64,000 bases of DNA from Hydractinia symbiolongicarpus (Eukaryota; Cnidaria; Hydrozoa; Anthoathecata; Hydractiniidae): positions 33,422,501 through 33,486,500 of the forward strand of contig NC_079879.1 of NCBI RefSeq assembly GCF_029227915.1, read 5' to 3'. This document shows, piece after piece, positions 48,632 through 61,450 of this stretch. The stretch's first letter is position 1, and each line of letters opens with the position of its first letter. A program made the translations under genes and the position numbers. The notes under the pieces were generated by a model. It saw only the letters and a list, made by a program, of their open reading frames with translations. It was not told the origin of the DNA and ran no database searches.

Positions 48632-49273
48632 TGTAAGATATATAAACAAACTTTCGTGACTTTTTTCAGCCCAATTCGCCTATGAACGTAAAATATTATC
48701 AGTCCACCTAACCGAGCCAACCTAGTTAAGCGGGCCAGTTCGCCTCATACGAGCAACCCCTAATGCCATTGCACTTCCACTGCGGGTACTCAATAGAGCC
48801 TACCATCAACCCCTGTTTGGTGCCATATGGGGCTACCGAAAATTTTGTGCTGTGAATTTCTTTTTCTTTCTTTATTAAAGTAATTGACATTAGTGCTGGA
48901 AAGTATTAGTGATGACACTAACATTTTTTGCAAAAAAAAAAAAAAAAGCTGCCGATTATGAAATGTTATGTTGAAGTTATGTAAAGTGGATTATATTTTT
49001 TACAATTTTTTTTAAAAACTCCACACAGAGATATAACATTACTGTGGAAAGTTTGTCATTTCTTGAACATGTTAGTGTACCATCGTCGGGCAAAATAAAA
49101 TGATGTTGAGCATGTATTTATATAATTGCAGAGGATCGAAGCTCATAAAAATTAACCAATCAGAAACGAGCTGATAATTACAGTTAATTACGGTAATTAA
49201 CATTTTCGGACCTAGATGTAGGTAACTACTTCTTCTGTAGGGCTGGTAATCAATTTCTTATTAGCCCTGCAGA

Positions 49274-49955
49274 TGGGAGAAGGATCTCTCGAAACGTCGC
49301 CTACTAAACTATGATAAACTTTCCACAGTAATATGAATACTGAACAAACAAACCGAAATAATATCTTCAATAGCTATAAAATTGTTCCGTTATTTAAAAA
49401 CTGTGCCTTACTACAGAGAATGACGTCGGTTAAGAATTATTTAACTTCGTTAAGCCATTGCATTGCACTTTAAAGTTGGAGGCCGAATAACTTGAGGAAA
49501 CAGGTGAAAATACTAAAGGTACTAAATTAAGACCAATGTTCTAAGGCTAGGTCAACCTACCTGTTTTAAAACAGATGGGTTAATGCTGTCATCAAAAACC
49601 TTTATATCCTTAACATCTTTTCAACCGTTCGTCAATGGGACATAATATTAGAGGTTCAAGTCATATATAATACAGGCAGCAGTTATACGAATTCCTAAAA
49701 AAACATTGTACTTTAGGGGGTCTTTGCTGGGTTTTTTTTTCAAAATCCATATATCCACTTAGCGTTCGTCGGCACATGATTATTACATTTTTCGATCAGC
49801 GTTTTTAACTTCACACAATAGAGGCAACAGGTAGATAAATTAAAAAAAGAAACGATGTATCAGACGGGTCCTTGCTGACATCATCAAAATTCTAGTGACG
49901 GTTTTTTCAACTATCCTTCTGCCTGATTCGATTTTTCCACGGGCTTATCAACTAG
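49274..49955 (+). mobile_element. Helitron-like element, 3' part
   Basis: Shares CGAAACGTCGCCTACTAAAC with 46345-46445 and the dispersed GATGG(G)TTAATG...CATCAAAAACCTT module with 6480-6930. It ends GATTTTTCCACGGG, CTTATCAACTAG and T (49952-49955). The left boundary was not found; similarity to the 6331-7071 copy (AAAGTGGATTATATT) reaches back to about 48980. Confidence 0.5.
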
Positions 49956-49959
49956 TATC

Positions 49960-51800
49960 GTATATAATCTTATATACATGTATATGTGTATTATCGAAAC
50001 TGATATGGAGACTGAAAGATAAATCCAAACCGTACCAACTGTCATGGAGTATCGCTGCAAGAGCATTTCCATACAAATGTGGAAGATGAAGATGTGACCT
50101 TTGCTTGTCCGAAAAAACACTCATAATAAGATCTGAACCCAAGGGACTCTTGAATAAACGAACTGAGCTCTTATCGAAATACCGACATAGAAATAAGTTT
50201 ATAATAGGAAACATTAAATAACTAAGAAATTTCTTTTCCCTGTGGTAAGAAACAAACTAAATGTTTTAAACAACTTTCTAAAGTTATATTTTAATTGTAT
50301 CCTGATGATTGTACAAGATACATGAAACTTAAAGTTGTTAAAAAGTTCTTACTTGTTCAACAAATATTATAAGGCTCTGTTCTTTACATTGAGCACTCTG
50401 GAAACCAAGAAGAACCGTTTAACACATATATATGTGTATTTGTATGTTACGCAATACATGACATATATTGTCACTTTTTTCATTGACGTTTTGTGTGCCT
50501 CCCTCGGACTAACGCTTCTTTCAAACAAGTGAACATTTCTCACTTAACCTCGATGCAAATGGAAGTGTTACTGAAGTAATGCACTGCGATACAACTTTTG
50601 TAATTTTCAAAGGTTCTTACCTTTTTGACATCAAGGAAGCGATAGCGGCGCTGGGACCAGTCACTAAACCCTGGGGACGAGGGAGATGTTATAGCCTATG
50701 GTGAAGAGACACCGCCGTAATAGTTAGGAAACGGCTACTAAAAAAACGTACCATCATTAATTAATAAAATTATGGAAAACTTCAGGATAAAGTTCAATCA
50801 AACGTCAGGTCGAGTATTTTCACCAAAACCACAAAATAGTTCTCTTTCTTTCAGTAACAAGAGAAACACAATGTAATGTACGAATGTCCGGTCAGAGGAA
50901 TTTGTTGAAGAGAAGACTAAATAATGATGAGGCTTCTATCGTTGATGATTGGGCTAATAACAATAATAGCAATGATAATATTAAATTTACCCAAAATTAT
51001 TGTAGCTAAATTATTGATGCAAATATATACAGCACTCTCAATAAGCTTTCAATGGTAAGTTTTGTACGTTTTCTACGTATAATAAAAACCAAAGTGAATA
51101 TATTAAAAAGGATCCATCCAAGTTGTGAGATTAACACTTTTTTATTCAATTTGTTTTTCATAACGCAGTGGTTACGATGCTAAGAATTTCGCCTTTCTTT
51201 CCACTAATTGATTACCAGGATTGTAGATAAAAACAAACGCATCTACCTGTTGTTTGTTTGTTTGCTTGTTATTAACTAAGACGAGTCATTTGAAGCCTTA
51301 ATCATGTAGCGTGGTCAGACAGTCAGTTTTCGTAAATAAACACAAATACTTGATGTAACAGATTGGTTTTGTCTCTTAAAATAGATTTAGCTTTTGTTTT
51401 TGGAAAAATGGACGAAAGAATTAAACATTCGCCGGACCAAGGATAAATATAGTGAAATAGTAGCATTTATTCCCTTATAAGCAGACATAATGTTTATTTT
51501 TTTTCCGCTATTGCCTTACTTCTGACCATACTTCTGCCACATCCCCTTCCCTCCAAACCTGAAGAAAGTAAAACAAAAAATTTCCCCGTGCACTGAACGT
51601 TCAAAAATACATATGTGCGTTGCAATTAAAACTACAAAACAATAGAAACTAAATAGAACACTCTTTTGTTTAACACAATCATTCGTAGCAGGTTAATTTT
51701 TTTATCAAAGAAATAAAATGAGATAAAGAGAATAAAGGTTAGCACTTAACATTGTATGTTGTCGTTTAAAATATCGACCTAAAAACAATTAAACATTGGT
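49960..51800. other. Intergenic stretch, no gene seen
   Basis: No supportable coding frame. A CCCTGGGGACGAGG terminus motif occurs at 50669-50682 (see the element at 61451). Confidence 0.45.
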
Positions 51801-51809
51801 TGCATTTCT

Positions 51810-53684
51810 TCAATTTCTTCTCCCCGGTCTTGGCTTCTTGTTTTCACGTGTACAGAATTTATCAGTGGCATTATCTGGATGTGTTTTTGTGAAGCCTCTT
51901 CTGCATGTGCAAGCATATGTGCCAGGTAAATTTGTACACTTTTGCTGGCATGGTTTTGAACACTCATCCACATCTAATAATATAGAAAAGAATCACTTTA
52001 TACAGATCATTATTTCTTTTCTGATCTGTAAAGATAGCAAAATGTCGTCATACGTGTCGTACATACCATTTTGACACTTATCTCCTTCGTAACCATGGTA
52101 ACATCTGCAGTTGTTTGGACTTATACATGTTCCATTACCACAGCCACTCGCGCAAATCGCTAAAAAATGTTAATGTGCAGTACGATATTGAGATGCTTTA
52201 CTAACCAGAAGTAACTTGTGTTCTTATCCTGTGGTATTATATATGTTGTCTCCCTATGTTAACCTTGTAATATTTTTTCTTCTGGACAAACATCTGTGGC
52301 AAGTCTTGTGGTAATTCAGTATCGCATCTCGTTATGAAGAAGGGATGTCTATACAAGCATTGACAAAATTATGCAGAATCTGTTATGTAAAATATTTCCA
52401 TATTAGCACTTACGTATTGAACATTGGTTACCGCTTTTTGACCAACCACTGCAACAAACATATGTATTATTGTAAGCGGGCGAAATTTGAAATTAGCTGT
52501 CTTGTCTCTTTTTCTTGTCTCATATTTTGTTCAAGATTGTAGTTGTCTGTTCTGCTTTAATGAAATCCCAAATAAAAATTACTAGTTGTTAAACTTGACG
52601 ACAAAGTTGAATCCAATATATTTTTAGCGTTGTTTTTTCCTCTATGGTGATAGTAAAGGAAGTTCGTCTATTTAATCTTATTTCTTTTAGTGCACCAAAA
52701 AATGCCCATACACTGTTTCGAAGCATTTTATGATGACGAACAACGATTAAAACAAATATTGGCGGGGAAAGGGTATCCTTGAATGTTCTTATTTTATGGA
52801 AAAATTTAGATTCAGAATAATTTTCAAAAAAGCTCTTTTTATTGTTTTTTTCATTTCTGATACTTGCTTGCTTTTTCTTAAAATGCCTGTTAATAACAAG
52901 AAGTGTGAATTTGTCACATGGGCTTCACAGAATGCAAGCAAAATAATACAAACATAATTTATATTTTTTTTTGTTGAGTAGAGCTTGATATTCGGCTTAA
53001 TGTTTCAAATAACATCCCTCTAATTAAGCTTATGGATTATTTATGCAACGGTCTATAATCAGTAATATTGGCTGAATCGTTACTGCCCATATAAAAAATG
53101 CATTCTCAAACCTGGATACAGATTTGCGAGACCAATCAAACCAACCAGTCTTGGCTCGGTAATTTTGATAACTCACTCGGTAAAGGCATCGGCTTTGGTA
53201 TGTGTTATAAGCTACAGACTTGCTGCAGACATTTACGCTAAAAAATAAATATATAGATGGAAATCTAGTCATGGTTTTAAGAAGATCTGGTCTTGAGAAT
53301 TAGTATATTCGGTTTTGTTTTTTCTTTTTTGTAATATAGGTTCTAAACATACAGAAATTAAAAAAAAATCATGATTTTGGATTGATTGGATTGAATTTCT
53401 AGTTTTAATGTTCTACACTTGTAAGTTATCTAGAAGAAACAACAAGAGAGCTGGAGCCTAGAGTACCTGAATACACTGACTCAATTTTTCATATTGGATA
53501 CTTAAGGTTGAAATTCACAATAACCGCCACCACTACTTCTTAATTAGCTAACCGCTAAAAAATTAGAACACCAGAAAATTACAAATCGTACCTTAAAACA
53601 ATTTAATGATATTTCTTACCCTGATGGAGTTAATTGACATGCAGCAAATGTCATACAACAGACAAGCAATAACACAACCTTCAT
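51810..53684 (-). CDS. Secreted EMI-EGF-EGF protein, EGFL7/8-like, five exons
   Basis: Exons on the minus strand: 53620-53684, 53112-53237, 52414-52448, 52067-52159 and 51810-51973. They join in frame to 161 codons with TGA. Residues 1-16 (MKVVLLLVCCMTFAAC) are a signal peptide. VNVCSKSVAYNTYQSRC ... KTGWFDWSRK and GWSKSGNQCSIPIC form an EMI-like module. ASGCGNGTCISPNNCRC ... DKC is an EGF domain. DVDECSKPCQQKC ... YACTCRRGF ... FC is a complete six-cysteine calcium-type EGF. The tail is basic (RPGRRN). Signal, EMI, EGF and EGF-CA in this order is the EGFL7/8 layout, though shorter than vertebrate members. Oddity: the frame just before the exon-3 acceptor reads NNTYVCCSGW, the usual EMI end, yet the only in-frame AG removes YVCC. 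Expected to act extracellularly. Confidence 0.8.
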
Positions 53685-53699
53685 TTTGTCATGCAAACA

Positions 53700-55780
53700 C
53701 TGACTGGATCTAGAGGAGCGACGTTGTCAGTTTATGCATTTAAAAATTAATGAACCAGAACAACTTATAAAAGTCATAAGTAAGAAACAAAAGTTGCTTC
53801 TAAGAAAATTTTTTTGAAAACCAATAGAGATAAAACTGTCATATTGGTAATAAACTTAATAAAATTTCATTAGCATAAGTACCTCCCCCTGTCTGGAAAT
53901 TTATTTCACAAAACGTCACGAGAAATAAACATCCACAATTCATTTGTCGTCAATTTTATTCCCGCCTTTTGAGTTAACATAAAAAAGATGCAAGGATTAC
54001 CGCACGTATGTTATACCAATTCTCTATTTTATCATATTCTTATACTTTTTTTTATTTATGTACTAATTTCTATAATTAGTGGAGTTCAAAACAAGCCTGA
54101 AAAGTAGTGTTTGGCAACCTTTTTCTCAGGGCTTGCTGAATTCTTATATTTTCATATTTAAACGAAACCAACTAAGTCCTAGTATTGACCGCTCACGGGA
54201 CGAATTTGATTGGCCGAACGATGCTGTATAATTTTATCGGACAAGTGTTTTTTTTTGCGAGTTATCGAATAAGATTTTTCTTTATCCTACTGGGTTGCAC
54301 AAAAGAATACTTTTTTTAAAAAAAATGTCAAAAGATAAAAAATTTTATATGTGCGGTGTCACTAAAATTGAACTCACAAGACCCTGGGGATGAGGTTGCT
54401 CGCAGTACTAATTTGCTGACTAACAAAATTCTTGATTGTTGGCGCATCTCTTAGTCAACGTAAATAGCTACCGATAAAAATACATGGGGTCCGCACACAT
54501 GACCAGCCAGGTTCGGAGCTTTTTTCAGGTTCTGTCGGAATAGAAAAAAGGATTAACAAAACCTGAAGACGAGGCTGTTAGATAAACGCTTAATGATGCG
54601 CTTCTATTTTTGTTTTAACAGATGTCTTATGATGTCTGATGATGTGCACTTTTAATTAAATTTTTTGGCTTCAAATCAAAGTGAAACTAGAACAATGCCC
54701 ATTTTTTTTGAAAAACAAACGTCAAAGACGTATATTTTTTAAAAAAAGACTATGTTTTCACTATATCAGCGATTTTTCAACCTCGACCCCCGGGCTCGTT
54801 TTTTACACAAAGTATGGTTCTAGGAACGACGTTTGCAGCATGATTTTTGTGCCTGAGAGGATGTGGGCCGTTCGATTTTAAATGTGATACGAAACCTATC
54901 GGATAGTTTTCTGCAATAGAACGTCCTCTAGTGTGAATAATATTTCAACTTTATATTCCGAATATTTAGTTGGGTTACCCTTTCTTTGTATCTTGCTTGT
55001 GTAATGATAAAAGATTTACAAACATCCCAGAAGAATTAAAATTAGATTTGAGCTCTAGGGCAACCTCCAGAAGCAACTACAACTCGCCGTTTGTCCACAG
55101 AAACTTTCTTCAATTTTTTGTCCACAGAAATTTTCTTTTGTAGATGTTTAGTTTTTACACTAATTTTCATCTTCATTTTTTTTATCATTTGTTTTTGATG
55201 ATTTAGGAGGCATACTTTTAACTTTCTACTCGCTGAAAAACATTGTAAAGTATACACGTTTGAAAAGTGAGGCCATTTTAAAGTTCACTGCACTTTAAAT
55301 ATGGAGTTATTAATTGTGTTCGTTTTTAAGCTCATATTTTATCCGTCGCTATTGGTGCATCCTTAGCACGAAGCGGTGATTTAACATCTAGGATGTGGCA
55401 ATTTTTAAAAATTATAAAACTTAATCTGAACAGAGACGGTTTCAATCTATTAATTTGCTGATGTGAGAATAAGAACAGCTATCTATTGAAAGTTAATTAT
55501 ACCACGCATAAAATTTTGAATTCATTGTTTTTATAACTTAAATTAGGTATTAAATCTTGATTCTATAATTAATACTGCATTTACACTTAAGCAAATTTAT
55601 CCGGAATCATGAGTCAAGTTAATAAAAATAGAAATCGATACGGATTGCGTTTACACTAAATTTGCAAATTTATACGGATTCAGCATAAAAACGATAAAAA
55701 TACAGCAGTGGATAAGTTTTCGGAATGTTTTCTCCGGATTATTTTAATACAGTTATAATTGCTTAATTGCATGTTAATTT
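53700..55780. other. Intergenic stretch with short transposon ends
   Basis: Contains CCCTGGGGATGAGG at 54382-54395 and a related 'cctgaagacgagg' near 54571, the terminus motif also at 50669 and 61451. No gene supported. CATTTACACTTAAGC-type repeats at 55570-55690 probably belong to the flank of the Harbinger relic. Confidence 0.4.
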
Positions 55781-55849
55781 TGTACAAATTTCAGTTTTAA
55801 CGAATAAACCTAAAGAATTGCCATCTTCTACGATTTTTTTTCAACTAAT

Positions 55850-56760
55850 CTGCTTACTATATGAACAGTAATCAATCGCTCAGCTTTTCATTCCGCATGG
55901 GGAAATGCACAGTCTGTAATATAATTTCAGAAATGTGCTCCGCAATATATAATAAAGATGAATGCATACGCACACCAAAATCTGAGAACGACTTGCTGAA
56001 AATTTCAGCTGAACTTGAAAATACATGGAATTATCCTTTTTGTATTGGATCCTTAGATGGTAAACACATCCGAATTGAATGTCCACGAATGAGTGGAACC
56101 TTATAATATAACTATAAAGGTTTCTTTAGTATAGTATTGTTGGCTATTTGCGATGCAAGATAATCGTTTACCCTTTTTGATCTGGGGCAGTACGGAAGCA
56201 ACAACTATAGTGGAATTTTGGGAGATTCGGAAATTGGAGATTTGATTGCCAGTAATTCTATAAAGATTCCACCGGCTTCATTACACAGCAACATAGATTC
56301 GCTCCTGTTTCATTTGATTGGCGATGAGATCTTTCCATTGAAGACCTGGCTTATGCGTCCATATCCGGGTAAATTGTCAGAAGACCAACGTATTTTCAAC
56401 TACTCTCACGAGCAAGGCGCACTATTGAAAATCGTTTGGGATTCTCGCTGCTAGATGGCGTATTTTCTACAAACCAATTCGCAGCAATGTTTCTAATGTG
56501 GAAAAGTACACTTTGGCATGCATGTCCTTACATAATCACCTCTGTCTCACTGATAATGCCTCGTATTGCCCTGCTGGTTTTGTGGATTTAGTGGATGCAG
56601 GGCAGTTGAGGGAAGGAGATTGGCGTTCTGAAATCAATGACAACCGTTTACGACAATGGTTTAGTTGCCATTCGCTGTTCGAGGTTCTCGATACGTACAA
56701 GAAGCTGTTCAAATGAGGGAATATTTGAAAAGCTACTTTAACAGTGAAGAAGGCAGTGTG
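55850..56760 (+). pseudogene. Harbinger (PIF) transposase relic
   Basis: Pieces of a DDE transposase in order: SFRMGKCTVCNIISEMCSAI (MGxSTV...I block), WNYPFCIGSLDGKHIRIECP with the first catalytic Asp in LDGKH, then after a TAA at 56103 YNYKGFFSIVLLAICDAR, DSEIGDLI, IFPLKTWLMRPYPGKLSED, and in shifted frames SRARRTIENRLG (third acidic residue, Glu) and FGILAARWRIFYKP. Stops near 56103, 56160 and 56452, and at least one indel near 56430, show it is inactive. It is convergent with a MADF gene at 56843-57640, as in two-ORF Harbinger elements. It could be confused with a domesticated HARBI1, but the stops rule that out. Confidence 0.85.
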
Positions 56761-56842
56761 GAATGGCAAATAACGTATGTTCGTAGAACATCAAGAGTTA
56801 CAAACAACTGAGTATGATTTTTTCACTCATAACGTTGTATTT

Positions 56843-57640
56843 TTATAACTGATAAAAAATCTGTCCGTCGTTTGTCGGTGTAAAGTCTTGTCTATGTTGC
56901 ATGTTAGCTGCCTGTGCATGTCCATGCATGGGAGTTGACGATACAGGACCATATGCTGTCATTTTGTAATTGAAGACTATTTTTTGTATCCCATGTTGTG
57001 CCATGCACCTACTTTGAGGCGGCAATGCTGCAAGTTCCTTTGCAATTTGTTTTTCAAACAGCTCCTCGATCGATTTTTCGCGGCCATTTTCTATTCTTGA
57101 ATTAATTTTCTTCAATAAAGAAAGTTCTTCATCAGCAGATACAGAAGTGTTGTGGGATATCAATGCCAAAACAGATTCCTCTGGTGACACTATGTTGGTT
57201 TTCGTCTCGCGTATTCTGACAAAATCGTCTAACCATTTTAAAAACATATACGGTTGGAAATCTTTTTCCGCTTTTTCAACAGCCTGTCGAGAAGATCCTG
57301 AACGTTGTGATTTTTTCAAATCATTTATCTTTTTTAGGTCACGTTTCTTCAGATTACTAAAGGCAGACTTGGCACGATCAACTAAATATAATATGTAATA
57401 ATATGAATACATGTTTTGTGAAATCAAAACACAAAAAATATCAGAAAATCTCACAATCTCCTAAAAAATCCAATCGCCCAACCACGTCATTCCATTCTTA
57501 TATTCCTTGCATGCCTTGTTATATAAACAAGGGTAGTTCCTGGTTACTTCAGCTAAGATGTTATCTGTTTGCTGCCATTTTCAAAACAAAGTTTGAAATG
57601 TTCTCTTTCCTCTTTTACAGCATGATAATTATCGGAAATC
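56843..57640 (-). pseudogene. MADF-domain DNA-binding protein of the Harbinger element
   Basis: The main exon on the minus strand (56843 to about 57382, after acceptor ATATTTAG) encodes DRAKSAFSNLKKRDLKKIND, then KKSQRSGSSRQAVEKAEKDF and QPYMFLKWLDDFV, the second half of a MADF (Myb/SANT-like) domain, followed by a low-complexity Met/His/Gln tail. The first half, ILAEVTRNYPCLYNKACKEY, lies upstream at about 57500-57570 with frame changes and a TAG before the intron. In intact elements this protein helps the transposase bind its ends. The N-terminal defects make this copy inactive. Confidence 0.65.
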
Positions 57641-57649
57641 TTTGAGGTG

Positions 57650-59110
57650 AGCGTTGATTTTAGCTTTGATTTTAAAACGCTGGATTTATGAGCGTTTATC
57701 GATGTTTTAATAACGTTTAACAGGTACCAAAGTGATTCTCACTAGGGTTTCAATGCTCAAATATTAACGCTCATAAACGCTGTTCGCTATAATCAATGTC
57801 ACGTGACTAAAAGTTTTAAAAAAATTACAAACAATGAAAGTTTAAAGTAGAAAAAACGGCAGAAACATCAAAAGATAAAAGCAAAAATGATACAGGATAT
57901 ATGAGGCTAGTTACAACTCCTAAGATCATTTATTAGCCACATTTAATTTTCTTTCATACAGAAAACAGTATAGGAAAAAAACATAGAGGGTATTCAGTGC
58001 TGGTTACCACTTTTACTCTACAATAGAAATATATGGAGAATTATATGCACGCTGTGTAGGCGAAGATGAAAATGGAAGGATTAACTAGTGGAAAAAAAAT
58101 TAAATAACTCGTCAGATATCTTAAGTTGGTTTAAAGGCTGCAGAAAAACTACTTCCTTAATTTATACTTTCCATGTAGCTTTGATAATCAAAGTGGTCAG
58201 TTGATGGATAATCAAAGTGGTCAGTCGATTATTTTAGTTTACCAAAAGACGATTAAGAGATGTTTTTCATAAGCCTCGTAGAGAAAAGGATGGAGGATAG
58301 GCTAACAAAAAAAACCTTCCAAAGCCGAAATTTGTTGAGGTCAAAAAGCTACGAAATAAGAATGGTTTCGAAAAGGGTTTGTTGTATTGCATAAAAATGT
58401 CGCGGCATTAAAATTTCGCGGTTTGATTCCATACGAGTGAACAAAAACGATTTGATTAGCCACACCAGAAATATAATTGAATAATTTTAAACAACGCCCT
58501 ATTACTTGTCCGTGATGTTAAATAGAGACCTTCGCCTGTGGAGGCCTTGGTCTGAAAGATGTTACTTGAACAGCAACATTATACTGGACAACAACTGCAG
58601 TGGATGACACTGTTAATATCCTGAAATGCTGCCGGTGTCGTCATAATATAGTAGTCAGATTCAGTTGTTTGAATAACGAAAGGCTGCCGGTGTCGTTCTT
58701 TTATCAGCTCAGAAATTTCTACCTCGACCTGAAGGTAGTTTTTCAACTACTTTCTAAGAAAAGTGCAATATAAATAAAAGAGAAATGCAAATAATATGCA
58801 TTGTAATCAAACACAAGTAAATAAAAACGGTACATTATACATCTGAGAACGACTTTATATAGAAAACAGCTGCACAATGCAAATAAACATGCATATAATG
58901 TGAAATATATGACAAATTGCAAATTATGCAAATTCCTCAGGTATTATGTATCAGGGTTAGGGCTATTTTTGTTATGCATAATAACCAGGTAATATACATA
59001 ATTTTCAAATTTATTACAATCTCAACATACACGTGTACATAGAAACAAAACAAACTGCTACCAAATCCTTATAGGGAAAGGAGAAACACGTATACGATGT
59101 CATACAGAAT
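57650..59110. other. Intergenic stretch, no firm gene
   Basis: A 13-base word CTGCCGGTGTCGT occurs twice near 58628 and 58684. A minus-strand frame there reads TESDYYIMTTPAAFQDINSV before a stop; it is unrecognised and too short to call. Repeated 'aacgctcataaacg' words at 57665-57785 may be the right flank of the Harbinger relic. Confidence 0.35.
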
Positions 59111-59119
59111 AACGTAGAG

Positions 59120-59620
59120 TCAATCCTCGTCTGAACTTTCTAAAAAATCACTATACATTGTCCACCAGACTCTCATATTTCCCTTTCTTGGATAATACAC
59201 TAATTGCACTTTTTCAGCATTGCATGTCGCAAACCTGTTACCTCCTCGAATTTTTGTTTTTCCAAATATAGAACCAGCTGCCTCTTTCCCTCGAATTAAC
59301 GCAACAACGTCAGGAGTGTTGTTAGTAAAATCAGCAGGTAGCTACAACAATGTCAGCCAGTTTGCAAAATACATCAATATCAATTTCTACTTTACAATGG
59401 CATCTAGCAGCTATAGCGTATTTTTCCATGCTAATTTTCGATACGACCTTGTCGCCCATGCGTCGCCTGTGTTGTTCAAGGGTTAGTTTTTTCTTGCTGC
59501 CACATGACTTTGGTTTTCTACTTGTGTTACTGTTGATTGTGTTGGAGAAACAACTTTCTGTCTTTGATGGATCATTCATGTCCACATTTTCCTTTTCAGT
59601 CGAATCTTTAACAAATACAA
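59120..59620 (-). pseudogene. Unrecognised protein-coding block with one frameshift
   Basis: The first frame (from about 59620 to 59338) reads SKKKLTLEQHRRRMGDKVVS, then KISMEKYAIAARCHCKVEID and IDVFCKLADIVVAT. A one-base shift at about 59336 then opens a second frame to the TGA at 59120: TPDVVALIRGKEAAGSIFGK, TKIRGGNRFATCNAEKVQLV and YYPRKGNMRVWWTMYSDFLE, ending ESSDED. The even composition and continuous sense across the shift show a real former protein of at least 155 residues. No start codon or upstream exon was fixed. I do not recognise the family; it may be an accessory protein of a transposon, since it lies 1.5 kb from a Harbinger relic, or a dead host gene. Confidence 0.5.
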
Positions 59621-59699
59621 CTTATTCAATCAAATTCTGTTTTTTGGAAATTTCTTTAGAAATTACTGCTTCATTTCTAATGTCAGTCTTGTTGAGATG

Positions 59700-61440
59700 A
59701 ATAGATATTTATCCCTGGTAACTAGAGAATATAATTTTTTTTATAAAGTTGTTTAATGAAGATTGGACATATAGTTTATGCTTTCATAAAAAAATATTAT
59801 GGTAGAAAGATGATTCTCTCCCCTTTTAAACTATAATGGCACATGCAATACAACACACAAGGCGGTCCTTACGATACATGTACACTGATGTTGTTATAGT
59901 ATATCTTTTACATGTCTTATTTTTTTGGAATTAAAATTAAACTTCTTCGACTTCTCCTATCCCTGAAAAACATCCCTGAATTTCAAAAGATTAATGATTT
60001 TTCTCAATAATTTTGAGTATTCACACCTTAAGATTTAAGCCAGACCGGAAGTTAATTTTTGTTATATGTGACTCCCTAGCAACGTAGCTAACAAAAAATT
60101 GATGATTTTTAAAATTAAATACCCTCTTTTTCTAAATGTGATTGAAAATTTTTACACGTAATAATTTTTTACCATTTCACCTATATATATGTTTTGTATT
60201 TTTTATATATCTTTTTTATTTATTTTAAACATAATAATTATTTTGGATAAAGAGAAAATCTTTCTTTTTCTTTTAAAATTGGGGTGTATTCCTAATATTT
60301 TATTAAAGTTTTTTTAAGGGTGTTTTAAATGCTGCAATAATGCTGATCAAAGCAGGAGGTTTTATGAAAACATCCAAATAATTTTTGTGCTTTTTTTTTG
60401 AAAGTTGATCATTAAATAATACTTTTTGTGTTTTTCAATTATGTTTTGATTTGCATCAAGAACAATAGACATGGCACGCATAGGCAAAAAATATAAACAA
60501 CAGACTGCAACAATTATGTAAAAAAGAAAACTTGTAAAGTTTTTAAACAGAGATAATAGTAAAGAAAAAACAATTCCAATGTATTTCAATTTTTATAGGA
60601 ATATCCACTTTTGCCTTTTTGGTTCTTCTTTTCTTGCCTATCCAGGATGTGTGCGCATATACGGAATTTTGTAAACATTCGCAACTCATCAATATCTTAT
60701 AAATATTTTAAGAATAACTTATATGGAAATGTGCAGAGGGTAAGCTGTAAAAAAGACCACCTAGCTACCAAGCTAATTGGTTATTTTGCTTCACTCATAT
60801 TCAGCTTGACTTGTAGCAAAAATAAAAACGTCACGTAGATTCAACTTCTATACCCAATCACCATTGTTTCGACAAATATTTTGTAATAACTACTAAGAAA
60901 TTTTTCACATGGAGAAACAATTCCTTTTAACCACGTGGTAACCGTGTTCCATTTTGTTTGCATAGCTATACGAGTTACTGGGGGTGCAACTTTGTATAAC
61001 GGCATGTCTATTTCGTATATGTTAAAAAAATTAAATACACGGATCTTAAAATGAGCGCCACAAAAGAATGGGCGCTTATTGAAGAAAATTTCAAAGCCAA
61101 ATTAGCACAACACTAAGTTAGATTATAGGATTAAATTTTGTTTCTAAAATAGTGTTTTTTAGTACTCTAGAGTACTGAGGAGGAATAAATGAGGGGAATG
61201 AAAAATGTAATGAAGTAATTGGGCGAAGAGGGTGTGAGACAATTGAGAAGGAAGGTGAAAATCATTCTTGTCTTTAGAGCAGAGCCCTATGATCAAGAAT
61301 GGGATAAAATGATAAGCCTGAATATTTCGAGGAAAAGCCTTTGTTGCTCTATCAAGTTAAGTATGACATGCCAATGCAAAGCTACATTGTTCTTGGCGGT
61401 CTCAAAGTCATACGTACACTTTGCACAAATTAAAAAAAAC
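59700..61440. other. Intergenic stretch, no gene seen
   Basis: Very AT-rich, with poly-T tracts. No frame with supportable coding features. Confidence 0.5.
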
Positions 61441-61450
61441 ACAAGCCTAG

